Assembly (NCBI RefSeq): GCF_017873815.1
Contig: NZ_JAGGKQ010000005.1
Span: 145,061 to 209,060, forward strand
DNA from: Halorubrum alkaliphilum
GTDB lineage: Archaea; Halobacteriota; Halobacteria; Halobacteriales; Haloferacaceae
Direction of reading: 5' to 3'
Length of the DNA stretch: 64,000 bases
Shown: positions 26,535 to 35,325 of the stretch, piece after piece
How positions within the stretch are numbered: position 1 is the stretch's first letter
How the letters are laid out: the number at the start of each line of letters is the position of its first letter
Translations under genes and position numbers: made by a program
The notes under the pieces: model-generated
Database searches by the model: none
What the model saw: only the letters and a program-made list of their open reading frames with translations
What the model was told of the DNA's origin: nothing

Positions 26535-26600
26535 TACCCCGTATGGATCGTCGTCAGCAAAACGGGTTGCGCTTCAGTCCGGACCGACGAAACTACCATT

Positions 26601-28292
26601 TTACGGACCGAACGCTTCGTTAAGCCGTTCTCGGAACGCTTCGAGCTCCTCCAAGTGGTCGTTGATCGCGGCCAACTCGGCGTCCACGTCCTCGAGGTCG
26701 TCCCCGAGGCGGTCCTCTATTTCGGTCAGACGGGTGTCGACCTCGGCCAAGTCGTCCCAGAGGTCGTCGAACTCCTCATCGAACCGACCCATCCGGTCCT
26801 CCACGTCGTCGACACGGTCGTCCGTCCGTTCGGCGGCGGCCGCAGCGTCGTCGACTCCCTCGTACAACGTCTCGATGTCGTCGTCCAGATCGTCCACGTC
26901 GTCACCGAGCGTCGAGACGTCCGCCTCGACGCCCGCGACGTCCTCGACGACGCCGCCAACGGTCTCTTTGACCTCGTGAACGTTCCCCTCGACCGCCGAC
27001 ACGGACTCTCGGAGTTCGCCTACGGTTCCTTCGACGTCGCTCATGTCGGCTTCGAGCCCCGAAATATCCGATTCAACGGTTTCAACGGTCGACTCAACGG
27101 TTTCAACGGTCGATTCAACGTCTCCGACCGAGTCTTCGACGCCTTCGATCGATTCCTCGACGTCGTCGACCCGAGCATCGATCCCCACGACCTCAGTCGC
27201 GAGCTCGCCGTGTGCGCGTTCTCCCGCCGTGACCCGACCGTCCAGCGCACCGACCTCATCCTCGACATCGTCGACCCGAGCATCGATCCCGTCGAGGATC
27301 TCCCGGGCGGTGCCCTCTTCATCGATGAACTCCGCGAGCGCGTCCGCGTACGCTTCGATGTCCGCCACACTCGACTGGAGACGGCTTATCCTGACATCGA
27401 CGCTTCTGGGAACGCCGACATCGAGCTCCGACCGGAGGACGTTCAGGTCCGCCTCGTCGACCTCGCCGGAGCGAATCTCGTCCGCAAGGGTGGACGCGAT
27501 CCCCTCTGGGGCTACTTTCGGAGTCGGAGCGGGCTCGTCACTGTCGGACGGCTCCGCTTCTGTCGAATCCGACTCGTTCACCTCCCCCGGAACGTCCTCG
27601 GGATGTGAGTCGTCCGCGTCAGGGGATTCGTCGCTTGGCTCAGGAACCTCGTCATGCCGCGTAACGGCCGACGTGGTCGTTTCGACGAGATCACGTGGCT
27701 CGGGGGCTTGAGACCCCTCGTCTTCCGGCGTCGGATCCGTCGCGGTCGAATCCTCCGTCGCAGGGTCTTCGCTCTCCGGTTCCGCTTCCGTCTCCGATTC
27801 CTCGAACTCCGCCGGTGTCGACTCCGTCTCGGAGAGGTCTTCCATTCCGGGTAGCGTCTCCCGATCACCCGACAACACCTCTCTGACTGCATCCGTCTCG
27901 TCGGTCCCGAGGACGTCCTCTATCTCCTCGCCGACCGGAACGTGCTCGATGACGGGTGCCCCGAGGAACGCCTCTAGGTCGGGGTCGTCATCACGGATCC
28001 CGAAGACGGTCTCGACGGACTCTCCCGGTTCGAGGACTCGTTCGAACTCCACACGGTTGTCCTTATATGCGGTCCAGTTCTCGCTTTCGTAGTCGGGATG
28101 AAATCCGATCCGGTCCATCGGGAACGATTCGGGTATCCTGTCGACGATCCGGACACGTACGGCGTCCTCGCGGGCCGAAGAGAGTTCATACATTACTGCG
28201 GGAACCGGGAACGCATCGTCGGTAAAAGACTTCTCCACCCTGATTCCGTCCTCCTCGACGGTCGTCGTCGCCTCCGCCGTCCGTTCGTTCAT
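26601..28292 (-). CDS. Long acidic coiled-coil protein with N-terminal beta domain
   Basis: The 563-residue protein has three parts: a beta-rich N-terminal domain (about 1-125, VEKSFTDDAFPVPAVMYEL, LEPGESVETVFGIRDDDP), a very acidic Glu/Ser/Thr/Pro linker (about 145-265), and a C-terminal half (about 285-560) made of heptads such as VEDSVGDVESTVETVE. No TM segment or signal peptide is seen. Some haloarchaeal coiled-coil proteins of this style sit near archaella or chemotaxis genes, but none is nearby. Role unknown; a scaffolding or DNA/membrane-organising function is only a guess. It lies 66 bases upstream of the HisG-like gene in the same direction. Confidence 0.75.
   Translation of the reverse strand: MNERTAEATTTVEEDGIRVEKSFTDDAFPVPAVMYELSSAREDAVRVRIVDRIPESFPMDRIGFHPDYESENWTAYKDNRVEFERVLEPGESVETVFGIRDDDPDLEAFLGAPVIEHVPVGEEIEDVLGTDETDAVREVLSGDRETLPGMEDLSETESTPAEFEESETEAEPESEDPATEDSTATDPTPEDEGSQAPEPRDLVETTTSAVTRHDEVPEPSDESPDADDSHPEDVPGEVNESDSTEAEPSDSDEPAPTPKVAPEGIASTLADEIRSGEVDEADLNVLRSELDVGVPRSVDVRISRLQSSVADIEAYADALAEFIDEEGTAREILDGIDARVDDVEDEVGALDGRVTAGERAHGELATEVVGIDARVDDVEESIEGVEDSVGDVESTVETVESTVETVESDISGLEADMSDVEGTVGELRESVSAVEGNVHEVKETVGGVVEDVAGVEADVSTLGDDVDDLDDDIETLYEGVDDAAAAAERTDDRVDDVEDRMGRFDEEFDDLWDDLAEVDTRLTEIEDRLGDDLEDVDAELAAINDHLEELEAFRERLNEAFGP
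27072..27119 (-). repeat. Short in-gene tandem repeat encoding VETVEST heptads
   Basis: Two 21-base units built from TCAACGGTTTCAACGGTCGA-like bases (plus strand view) encode repeated V-E-T-V-E-S-T heptads in the coiled coil. It could expand or contract by slippage without shifting frame. Confidence 0.7.
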
Positions 28293-28384
28293 ACGAAACC
28301 CTCCGTAAGCAAGGGCTTAAATTCCACGGGCGACGTCTCAGCGACGATAACTCGTTGCCCGCCCCGGAGTTCGTCGTGGTGCTC

Positions 28385-29218
28385 TCAGAGATCGATCCGG
28401 TCGCCGATCTCGACGATCGAAAGTCGGGAGGGGTACTCGAAGCTCTGTGCGTGGTCGTGAAGCGCGGTCGGGTCCGCGGTGAGTCCCTTCCACATGTCCC
28501 AATGAGTCGGAACCAATCGGTCGAGTTCCAGGGCGCTTGCGGCCGAAACGATCTCGTTCTCGTCGCTGTACCACTTCGTCCGCACCGGCTCTCCGGTCTC
28601 TTTGTCCGGAACCGTTCCGACCGATCCGAACGCGAGGATCCCGAGGTCGATGTCGTACTCGTCTGCGAGGGACTCGAACGTCGATGACGGCTTGCTGTCG
28701 CCCGCGTGGAACATCGTTCCGTCCGGGTGATCGATGACATAGCCTACCGGGTGGGTCGCGTCCGTGTCGTGAACCTCGACGACGTGAACGGTGAACTCGC
28801 CGATCCGGAGCTCGTCGCCCTCGGCGACTTCGAGGAACTGCTCGTCCGCGACATCCCACTTCTCGGTCCACCGTTCGTCCTCTCGTGCTACCGAAAGCGA
28901 GTCGTCGGGTGCGACGAACTCCGCGCCCGTGTTCGCGAGGATCGGTGCCTGTGACGGGCCGTGGACGTGGTCGACGTGTTCGTGAGTCGCCAACACTGCG
29001 TCCGCGCTGTCGACGTCCTCGGGATCAAAGGGAATCGGGACCATCCGGATCGTTCGCGGGGGATCGCCGGTTCCCACGTAGGGGTCGATCCAGAGTACCG
29101 TCCCGTCACGGCCCTTGATCGCGAACCCGTTACAGCCCAGATACCACAGCGCCACCGTATCCGGGTCCGCTTCCGAGACCGCACGCGGCAGCCAGTCGCC
29201 CCAGTCGGAACTCGTCAT
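28385..29218 (-). CDS. Metallo-beta-lactamase-fold hydrolase (UlaG-like)
   Basis: The 277-residue protein carries the MBL metal motif ATHEHVDHVHGP (HxHxDH), a distal histidine in HAGDSKPSS (D/H ligands) and THWDMWKG near the C-terminus. The YLGCNGFAIKGRDGTVLWIDPY opening is typical of the UlaG / L-ascorbate-6-phosphate lactonase-like branch. ATG 29218 (MTSSDWGDWLPRAVSEADPD) is preferred because a TATA-like ATTACGGTAT element lies about 25-30 bases upstream; an in-frame start 31 codons earlier is not supported. Substrate is unknown. It lies 92 bases upstream of the coiled-coil gene, same direction. Confidence 0.88.
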   Translation of the reverse strand: MTSSDWGDWLPRAVSEADPDTVALWYLGCNGFAIKGRDGTVLWIDPYVGTGDPPRTIRMVPIPFDPEDVDSADAVLATHEHVDHVHGPSQAPILANTGAEFVAPDDSLSVAREDERWTEKWDVADEQFLEVAEGDELRIGEFTVHVVEVHDTDATHPVGYVIDHPDGTMFHAGDSKPSSTFESLADEYDIDLGILAFGSVGTVPDKETGEPVRTKWYSDENEIVSAASALELDRLVPTHWDMWKGLTADPTALHDHAQSFEYPSRLSIVEIGDRIDL

Positions 29219-29525
29219 GTCCGCAGTTGGTTCGCCCCATACCGTAATCGTTCCGGAGTCGTTCGTGATCCATACTGCATGGTACCACGAGGCGTGGGCT
29301 GCGACGGACACATACAGTCTATTTTGCTATATCGAATAGTGATCCGGAGCGACACGGTTCCGGAAGATAGGCCAGTTTCGGGCGGATTCACCGTCGGTTT
29401 GTTTCCACCAATAAGAAGGCGATCGCGGGGGAGATCACGGCCGAGGTCGGTGCGAGCGGTCTTCCCGCTTCAGGCGGAGGAGGATTCAACTCGATCCGGT
29501 TCCGGGCAGCGTATCGGAAAGCGCT

Positions 29526-30110
29526 CTAGACGAGCAGTTGAATGTCGGCCTCTTGCATCTCTTGGAAGGCCGAGGCGGCACCGACGCCCGTTGTTACTCC
29601 GTCGTAGAAATCGTCTTCGTCGTAGTCAAGCAGATCGATGGTCATCTGACACGCTTGGAGATCGACGCCGTGATCGAGAGACGTTTCGATGAGTTCCTGT
29701 ACCGATGCGACGTTGTTGTCGTCGATCTTTCCGCGCATCATCCGGGTCGTCATCCGGTCCATTCCGGGGAGTGCGGCGATGGCGTTCGGCACCGGCATGT
29801 TCGGGTTTCCGACCGAACTCAGTTTGAGGTCCTTTGAGTTCTCCTCGTGAAGAATCTCTAATCCCCAGAACGTATGGAAGACGGTGACGTCGTAGCCGAA
29901 GGCGGCTGCCGTACTGGCGAGGATGAGCGGGGGATACGCCATATCGAGCGTTCCCTTCGTAGCGATGATGACCATCTTGTTCGAGTCCTCGTTGACCGCC
30001 ATCCGGAGATCGGCGACCTCGTCTTCGAGTTCCTCGATACGCGCCAGCAGTTCCGCAGTCTCCTCGGAGGAGAGTTCCGCGTCGGAACCGGCTGGTGTGT
30101 CCGTGCTCAT
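29526..30110 (-). CDS. DsrE/DsrF/DrsH-like sulfur-carrier family protein
   Basis: DsrE-like proteins relay persulfide sulfur with TusA. The 194-residue protein has an N-terminal coiled-coil segment (LLARIEELEDEVADLRMA) then the DsrE fold: MVIIATKGTLDMAYPPLILA, YDVTVFHTFWGLEIL, and the conserved cysteine C154 in DLQACQMTIDLL. Start is ATG 30110; a GTG at 30116 overlaps the tusA stop (GTGA) and is an alternative. It is co-directional with tusA and divergent from the rhodanese-MBL gene, forming a sulfur-handling locus. Confidence 0.9.
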   Translation of the reverse strand: MSTDTPAGSDAELSSEETAELLARIEELEDEVADLRMAVNEDSNKMVIIATKGTLDMAYPPLILASTAAAFGYDVTVFHTFWGLEILHEENSKDLKLSSVGNPNMPVPNAIAALPGMDRMTTRMMRGKIDDNNVASVQELIETSLDHGVDLQACQMTIDLLDYDEDDFYDGVTTGVGAASAFQEMQEADIQLLV

Positions 30111-30112
30111 GT

Positions 30113-30364
30113 TCACTTGGTCTTCCGGACGTAGTGTTTGTAGACGGATTCGCCGTCCTCGGTCGCTTCCTCTTGCTCGAGCAGCTCTGCACCGTCCGTC
30201 GACTCCGCCCAGCCTTTGATGTCGCTCATGCTCCCGGAGTCGGTCGCAACGACGACCAACGTCTCGCCGGCGTCAAGGTCCTCGAAGGCACCTTTTGTCT
30301 TGATGACGGGCATCGGGCAGTTCTGTCCTTTCACATCGACCGTCTCAGCGGTTTCCGTACTCAT
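30113..30364 (-). CDS. tusA: TusA-family sulfurtransferase
   Basis: The 83-residue protein has the TusA signature NCPMPVIKTK with the persulfide-carrying C16, followed by the DAGETLVVVATDSGSMSDIKGWAES pattern. It shuttles sulfane sulfur to acceptors in the cytoplasm. It is the first gene of a two-gene unit with the DsrE-like protein. About 235 AT-rich bases separate it from the divergent rhodanese-MBL gene and presumably hold both promoters. Confidence 0.95.
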   Translation of the reverse strand: MSTETAETVDVKGQNCPMPVIKTKGAFEDLDAGETLVVVATDSGSMSDIKGWAESTDGAELLEQEEATEDGESVYKHYVRKTK

Positions 30365-30600
30365 TGGTTATCTCCCCTGTGTTGGGGTTGTTCCACAATA
30401 CTGTGTCCCCAGACATAAGTGTGTCGATTATTGGGTTTAAATTGAAATACTGTTGTGTATTCGGTCCGTCTCATTTGGTTCGCGTGTTCGTGTGCGCGGC
30501 TACTGGGCTTTTATCTGGAGTTTCGGTAGTGCTATATTGGGTAGATATTGAATTACTATACAAAACCTTAAGTCATTCTGGGTAGTACGTGTGAGTGTAC
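30365..30600. promoter_or_regulatory. AT-rich divergent promoter region of the sulfur locus
   Basis: This 236-base spacer between tusA and the rhodanese-MBL gene is far more AT-rich than flanking genes and contains several TATA-like stretches (GTTTAAATTGAAATAC, ATTGAATTACTATACAAAAC, CCTTAAGTCATT). The last lies 26-35 bases before ATG 30601. Related words (CAATATTAT, CTATACAA) recur at 32900 and 35301, suggesting a shared regulator site. Confidence 0.5.
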
Positions 30601-31800
30601 ATGGATCCCGAAGCGATGGATTTCCCAACGCCGGAATCGGATGTCGAATCGATCGAGCCGGAGGCGCTCAAAGAGCGTATCGACGGCGGCGATGACGTCA
30701 CGCTGCTCGATGCGCGTATGGAAAGCGATTATGAGGAGTGGAAAATTGACGGCGAGAACGTTGAGAGCATCAACGTCCCATACTTCGAGTTCCTCGACGA
30801 GGAGATCGACGGCGACGTGCTCGCGTCCATCCCCGATGACGAACACGTTACCGTTCTCTGTGCGAAGGGCGGTGCCAGCGAATACGTCGCTGGCGCGCTC
30901 GCGGATCGTGGCTACGATGTCGACCACCTCGAAGAGGGAATGAACGGCTGGGCGTTGATTTACGAGGCCCACGAGGTCACCGACTACGACGGTACAGGAA
31001 CGCTGCTACAGTACCAGCGTCCCTCCAGTGGCTGTCTCGGCTACTTCGTCTACGACGACGGCGAGGCCGCCGTCATCGACCCGCTGCGGGCGTTCACGGA
31101 TCGGTACCTCGAGGACGCGGCCGAGTTGGGCGTCGAGTTGACGTACGCGCTGGATACCCACGTCCACGCCGATCACATCTCCGGCGTCCGTAAGCTCAAC
31201 GAGGAAGGCGTGGAGGGCGTCATCCCCGAGGCTGCCGTCGACCGCGGCGTTACCTACGCCGACGAGCTGACCACGGCCGAAGACGGCGACACCTTCGAGA
31301 TCGGCGATGCTACTATCGAGACCGTCTACACACCCGGCCACACCACCGGGATGACCTCGTACCTCGTCGACGACGGCCTACTCGCGACCGGCGACGGACT
31401 GTTCATCGAGAGCGTCGCACGCCCCGACCTCGAAGAGGGCGACGAGGGCGCGCCGGACGCCGCGCGGATGCTCTACGAGTCGCTACAGGAACGCGTCCTG
31501 ACGCTCCCCGACGAGACGCTCATCGGTGGTGCCCACTTCAGCAGCGTCGCAGAGTCCGCCGCTGATGGCACCTACACCGCACCCATCGGTAACCTCGTCG
31601 AAGAGATGGAGGCTCTGAGGATGGACGAAGACGACTTCGTCGACGTGGTTCTCGCGGATATGCCGCCGCGACCGGCCAACTACGAGGACATCATCGCGAC
31701 GAATCTCGGACAGAACGTCGTCGACGACGACGAGGCATTCACCCTCGAGCTCGGCCCGAACAACTGCGCAGCCAGCCAGGATGCACTCACGAGCGACTAA
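30601..31800 (+). CDS. Rhodanese plus MBL-fold protein (persulfide dioxygenase-like)
   Basis: The 399-residue protein combines an N-terminal rhodanese domain (about 25-120, catalytic C87 in VLCAKGGAS) with a C-terminal metallo-beta-lactamase domain (about 130-350). The latter has THVHADHISG (H187, H189, D191, H192) and YTPGHTTGMTSYLV, as in ETHE1-type persulfide dioxygenases. Expected chemistry is oxidation of protein- or glutathione-like persulfide to sulfite and sulfane transfer. ATG 30601 is used; a GTG two codons earlier is possible. It heads an operon with two YeeE/YedE genes. Confidence 0.92.
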   Translation: MDPEAMDFPTPESDVESIEPEALKERIDGGDDVTLLDARMESDYEEWKIDGENVESINVPYFEFLDEEIDGDVLASIPDDEHVTVLCAKGGASEYVAGALADRGYDVDHLEEGMNGWALIYEAHEVTDYDGTGTLLQYQRPSSGCLGYFVYDDGEAAVIDPLRAFTDRYLEDAAELGVELTYALDTHVHADHISGVRKLNEEGVEGVIPEAAVDRGVTYADELTTAEDGDTFEIGDATIETVYTPGHTTGMTSYLVDDGLLATGDGLFIESVARPDLEEGDEGAPDAARMLYESLQERVLTLPDETLIGGAHFSSVAESAADGTYTAPIGNLVEEMEALRMDEDDFVDVVLADMPPRPANYEDIIATNLGQNVVDDDEAFTLELGPNNCAASQDALTSD

Positions 31801-31824
31801 CGACGACCACGAGGATCACGAGCG

Positions 31825-32382
31825 ATGATCGCCGAGCTACTCGGTTCCGGGACGTTTGAGGCGCTGTTCCCGAACGGAATCTCCCGATACGCCGTCGGAG
31901 GCATACTCGTCGGGCTCGGAACCGCCATCATCTATCTCGGAACCGGGATTACAGCCGGTGCGAGCACGTTCCTCGAGTCGACGCTGTCGTACATTTCCGA
32001 AACGGAACGATTCACGCAGTATCGGCCGTCGCGTGACTGGCGAATCGTGTTCACGTTCGGCATCGTCGGCGGGGCAGCGATATACGCCCTGACCTTCCAG
32101 TCGGGACTGGTCTCCAGTGGTCTTTATGCGACGGGCACGACCGGGGAGCTGCGAGACGTCGGCGTATTCACCATCTGGCTGACCGACGTCCAGCCGTGGC
32201 GGCTGTTCGTCGGCGGCATCCTCGTCGGTATCGGAACCCGACTCGGAAAGGGCTGTACGTCGGGCCACGGCGTCTGTGGCGTCGGCTCCGTCTCCCGGAC
32301 CTCGCTCATCGGTGTTGTCACGTTCCTCATCGTCGCAATCGTGACCGCGAACCTCGTCGCTGTAATGGGGATCTCGCCATGA
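31825..32382 (+). CDS. YeeE/YedE-family sulfur transporter subunit (first half)
   Basis: YeeE/YedE proteins import thiosulfate or other sulfur species through conserved cysteines. The 185-residue protein has about five TM segments and the family motif RLGKGCTSGHGVCGVGSVS with two cysteines. In bacteria these are often one 350-residue protein; here they are two halves, with the second starting inside the stop of this gene (ATGA). It lies 24 bases after the rhodanese-MBL gene. Confidence 0.92.
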   Translation: MIAELLGSGTFEALFPNGISRYAVGGILVGLGTAIIYLGTGITAGASTFLESTLSYISETERFTQYRPSRDWRIVFTFGIVGGAAIYALTFQSGLVSSGLYATGTTGELRDVGVFTIWLTDVQPWRLFVGGILVGIGTRLGKGCTSGHGVCGVGSVSRTSLIGVVTFLIVAIVTANLVAVMGISP

Positions 32383-32795
32383 GCCGGCATCCGCTGTTCA
32401 TGCCGCTCATCCTGCTCGGTGGGCTCGTCTTCGGCTTCGGTCTAGGATTCAGCCACATGGCGCGCCCGGAAGTCGTCCTCAACTTCCTGACGTTCGACGA
32501 CCTCGGTTTGCTGTTCGTGATGTTCGGCGGCTCCATCGTCGCCGGACTCGCGTTCTGGCTCGTCCCCCGACTCCGGTCGAATGCCCCACTCACCGACCGC
32601 CCGTACGGTCGACGGCTGAAGCCGTTCGATCGAAACGTTCTGATCGGCGGCTCGATCTTCGGCGTCGGCTGGGGACTGTCGGGAATCTGTCCCGGTGCCG
32701 CCTACGCCAGCCTCGGTGTCGGTAACGTCACCATCCTGTGGGCCATCGCCGGGATGTTCCTCGGGGCCTACGCACAGGGCGTTTGGCGAAGCTAG
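32379..32795 (+). CDS. YeeE/YedE-family (DUF6691-like) sulfur transporter subunit (second half)
   Basis: The 138-residue protein starts MSRHPLFMPLILLGGLVFG and has four TM segments. The conserved signature GWGLSGICPGAAYASLGVG carries the family cysteine. It overlaps the first half by four bases, so the two are almost certainly co-translated and form one transporter. With the rhodanese-MBL protein it supports uptake and processing of thiosulfate or polysulfide. Confidence 0.92.
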   Translation: MSRHPLFMPLILLGGLVFGFGLGFSHMARPEVVLNFLTFDDLGLLFVMFGGSIVAGLAFWLVPRLRSNAPLTDRPYGRRLKPFDRNVLIGGSIFGVGWGLSGICPGAAYASLGVGNVTILWAIAGMFLGAYAQGVWRS

Positions 32796-32933
32796 TCTTC
32801 GGATGTCAACAGCCTCGGGGTCAAGCCCCGTGGCATCCGCCTTGTATTTCTGTGAATATCACCACACCCGGAGACGACTGACAGTATATTGGGGGTACGA
32901 AACAATATTATGGCCCCACTGCGTAGCTCTCGT

Positions 32934-33776
32934 ATGAAAGCGGTATGCGCAACTGACCTCTCGGCGGCGAGCGAGGCGGCTATTGAGACCGAGACTTGTC
33001 TACACTGTCTCGGAAAGATCGGGGTCGAAGAGATACACCTCGTCACAGTCATCCCGTCGAACGTCCACGCCGGGATGCCGGGAATGAAGTTCGAGAAGCG
33101 CCGGAAGCGCGCTCTGGCACGGTACAGAGAGATAATCGAGGACGCCGGGTTTGCCGTCGAAACGCACGTCGTTCGGGGGACACCGCATCGGCGGATCAAC
33201 GGCGTGGCTGGAACAGTCGGTGCCAGCCTCACTATCGTCGGCTCACGCGGCAAGAGTCCGCTTGAGAACCGCATTATCGGGTCGACGGCCAGAAACCTCA
33301 CGCGGACGACCATCGCTCCGCTGTTAGTCAACCGTATCGAGCGCGGTGTGGAGAGCCCCGAACTCGTTCGCGAACACCTCTTCGATCGAGTGCTCTATGC
33401 GACGGACTTCTCGGAGAACGCCGACCGGACCTTCGAGGCCTTCTCGTATCTCCGTCATGCGACGGTGGATGCGATGCTCGTTCACGTCCGAACGCCGAAA
33501 GACCCCGGGCCTGAGAGTGGGGACCCACGTGACCGGCTCTCCGAACTGGCCGGCCGTCTCGCGGAGTGGGGCATCGAGACCGACGTCGAAATCCGGCAGG
33601 GCGACCCGGCCGAGGAACTCCTTGCGGTCGAGGAGGCCTACAGCGCGACGACGACGCTTCTCGGCTCGCGGGGACACAGCCGACTCCGACGGCTGTTACT
33701 CGGCAGCGTGACTGAAGACATCGTCGCCAACGCGAACGGCAACGTGCTGGTAGTGCCGCCGGAGCGGAGCGCGTAG
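32934..33776 (+). CDS. Universal stress protein, tandem two-domain form
   Basis: The 280-residue protein has two Usp domains (about 1-140 and 148-278). Each has the ATP-binding glycine pattern: VGSRGKSPLENRIIGSTARN and LGSRGHSRLRRLLLGSVTE. Start MKAVCATDLSAASE is typical; ATG 32910, eight codons earlier, is the alternative because a TATA-like AGTATATT at 32883-32890 would give a leaderless message there. It sits between the YeeE/YedE pair and the TauE gene, a frequent companion in haloarchaeal sulfur loci, and may bind nucleotide to regulate transport. Confidence 0.88.
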   Translation: MKAVCATDLSAASEAAIETETCLHCLGKIGVEEIHLVTVIPSNVHAGMPGMKFEKRRKRALARYREIIEDAGFAVETHVVRGTPHRRINGVAGTVGASLTIVGSRGKSPLENRIIGSTARNLTRTTIAPLLVNRIERGVESPELVREHLFDRVLYATDFSENADRTFEAFSYLRHATVDAMLVHVRTPKDPGPESGDPRDRLSELAGRLAEWGIETDVEIRQGDPAEELLAVEEAYSATTTLLGSRGHSRLRRLLLGSVTEDIVANANGNVLVVPPERSA

Positions 33777-34029
33777 CTCCACAGGTGACGACGGAACAAT
33801 CCGTTCCGAACGGTTTGACGCCCCGAACGAGGGTCGAACGGTTTGTGATAGCATCTGTATTTGTGGGACATACATACAAGACCGACGGATCTGTAGAACG
33901 ACATCGTGAAAGTCATGAGAGAGGCCGTCCCCGCCAGCAGCTGAGCTTCCTGTGGTCGATCAAGCGCCTGAAACTCGACGACGAACAGTACCGTAACACT
34001 GCTGGAACGATAGCCAGCAGCTTTATGCG

Positions 34030-35052
34030 TCAGTCGTCACCGTGTGGTGTTACATCGGTGGTGACCTTCCGTTCACGGACGGCCAGTGCGCCATAGTAGA
34101 TGATGACTGCGGTGACGAAGATTGAGGATCCGATGAGCAGAACAAAGCTCACGGTGTCGAGTATCGGCATCTCGAACCAGTTGGCGAACTCGCCGAAGGC
34201 GACCGCAACACTCGCCAAAAGCAACATGATGCCGAAGTAGATGGTCACGTCGTCCTCGTCGACGTAGGCCGTTGACGCCGACCCGATCCGGGCACCGAGT
34301 GCGCTACCGACGAGCAGCGCCGTCACGACGCCGATATCGATGACGCCCGAGAGCCCGTAGCTGAACGCCCCAACAGCGCCCGACATGAGCGCACCGAAGA
34401 GGCTCGTCCCGACGGCGGCCGCAAGGGGTACACCGATAAGATAGTAGATGGCGGGCATCCGGATGAAGCCACCACCAACGCCGAGAAAGCCCGAGACGAC
34501 GCCGACGCCGCCGCCAACCCCCGAGATGGTCCACATCGACGCCTTGCTGCCGTCGGTTAGCGTCACCATCGGTGGGATATTGTACGATTTGATCTTCTTC
34601 GCGATCTCGGGAATGTCGTCGTCGGTCTGCTGATCGTCGTCTTCGGAGGCATCCTGTTTGAGCGCGTTTCGCGTGAACACGATGCCGATCGCACCCAGAA
34701 GCAGGACGTATGCGGTGCCGACGACCAGTTCGGCCTGCCCGATGGCTTCGAGGCCGAAGACGAGCATCTTCCCGGCCTCGATACCGAGCACGATACCGAC
34801 GAACATCAGCGCGCCGAGTTTGTAATCGACCTGTCCGACATCGTGGTGTTTCAGAGTCGCGATCACGGCTGTTCCGAAAACGAACGCCATCGAACTCCCG
34901 ATAGCGACCGGCGCAGGATAGCCGAGAATCAGGAGAGCAGGGGTGACGAGAAACGACCCGCCCATTCCGAAGAACCCGAAGAACACCCCCACCATAAAGC
35001 CGAAGCTGACGAACAGTACGAGCAGCTCCGGGGGAAGTCCGAGCAGTTCCAT
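34030..35052 (-). CDS. TauE/SafE-family sulfite/organosulfur anion exporter
   Basis: The 340-residue membrane protein has eight or nine TM segments and the two TauE repeats, each with a Gly-rich motif: GFFGMGGSFLVTPALLILG and GFLGVGGGFIRMPAIYYLIG. A soluble acidic loop (about 130-160) separates the halves. The family exports sulfite or related anions, which fits a locus producing sulfite from persulfide. It lies 2 bases downstream of the tiny membrane protein at 35055-35204. Confidence 0.92.
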   Translation of the reverse strand: MELLGLPPELLVLFVSFGFMVGVFFGFFGMGGSFLVTPALLILGYPAPVAIGSSMAFVFGTAVIATLKHHDVGQVDYKLGALMFVGIVLGIEAGKMLVFGLEAIGQAELVVGTAYVLLLGAIGIVFTRNALKQDASEDDDQQTDDDIPEIAKKIKSYNIPPMVTLTDGSKASMWTISGVGGGVGVVSGFLGVGGGFIRMPAIYYLIGVPLAAAVGTSLFGALMSGAVGAFSYGLSGVIDIGVVTALLVGSALGARIGSASTAYVDEDDVTIYFGIMLLLASVAVAFGEFANWFEMPILDTVSFVLLIGSSIFVTAVIIYYGALAVRERKVTTDVTPHGDD

Positions 35053-35054
35053 TA

Positions 35055-35204
35055 TCAGACGCTTTCGATGACTTCGAGAATCGGCGGTGCGATGCGTTCT
35101 TCTATCAGTCCGTATCCGACATAGAGGACGATTGCCTCGACGAGGACGAGCGTGACGACGAGTGCCGCCTGTACCGCTATCGGGAGGGCCGAGATCGCTA
35201 TCAT
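35055..35204 (-). CDS. Very small membrane protein preceding the TauE exporter (DUF7512-like)
   Basis: The 49-residue peptide begins MIAISALPIAVQAALVV, contains one long TM segment and ends IEERIAPPILEVIESV. Similar tiny single-TM proteins occur directly upstream of TauE genes in haloarchaea. An in-frame start at 35264 would extend it by 20 polar residues (MKVSKKYDSHTTIADGVVG) but is less likely. Its stop lies 2 bases before the TauE start, so the two are one transcriptional unit, and it may be an accessory subunit. Confidence 0.7.
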   Translation of the reverse strand: MIAISALPIAVQAALVVTLVLVEAIVLYVGYGLIEERIAPPILEVIESV

Positions 35205-35301
35205 ACGACCGACCACCCCATCCGCAATGGTTGTGTGGGAATCATACTTTTTACTCACCTTCACCTACGCCTGCCGGAGGTAATAACAGTTTTGGGACCT
35301 C

Positions 35302-35325
35302 TATACAATATTATTGAAGTGTATA
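35302..35325. promoter_or_regulatory. Inverted repeat upstream of the TauE operon
   Basis: TATACA (35302-35307) and TGTATA (35320-35325) form an inverted repeat around ATATTATTGAAG. It lies about 100 bases upstream of the 35204 start. Similar TATACAA and CAATATTAT words occur before the rhodanese-MBL and Usp genes, so it may be an operator for a regulator of the sulfur locus. Confidence 0.45.

Noticed and set aside
33785..34096. A 103-codon plus-strand frame after the tandem Usp gene
   Set aside because: It runs into the 3' end of the TauE gene on the other strand and has no recognisable domain.
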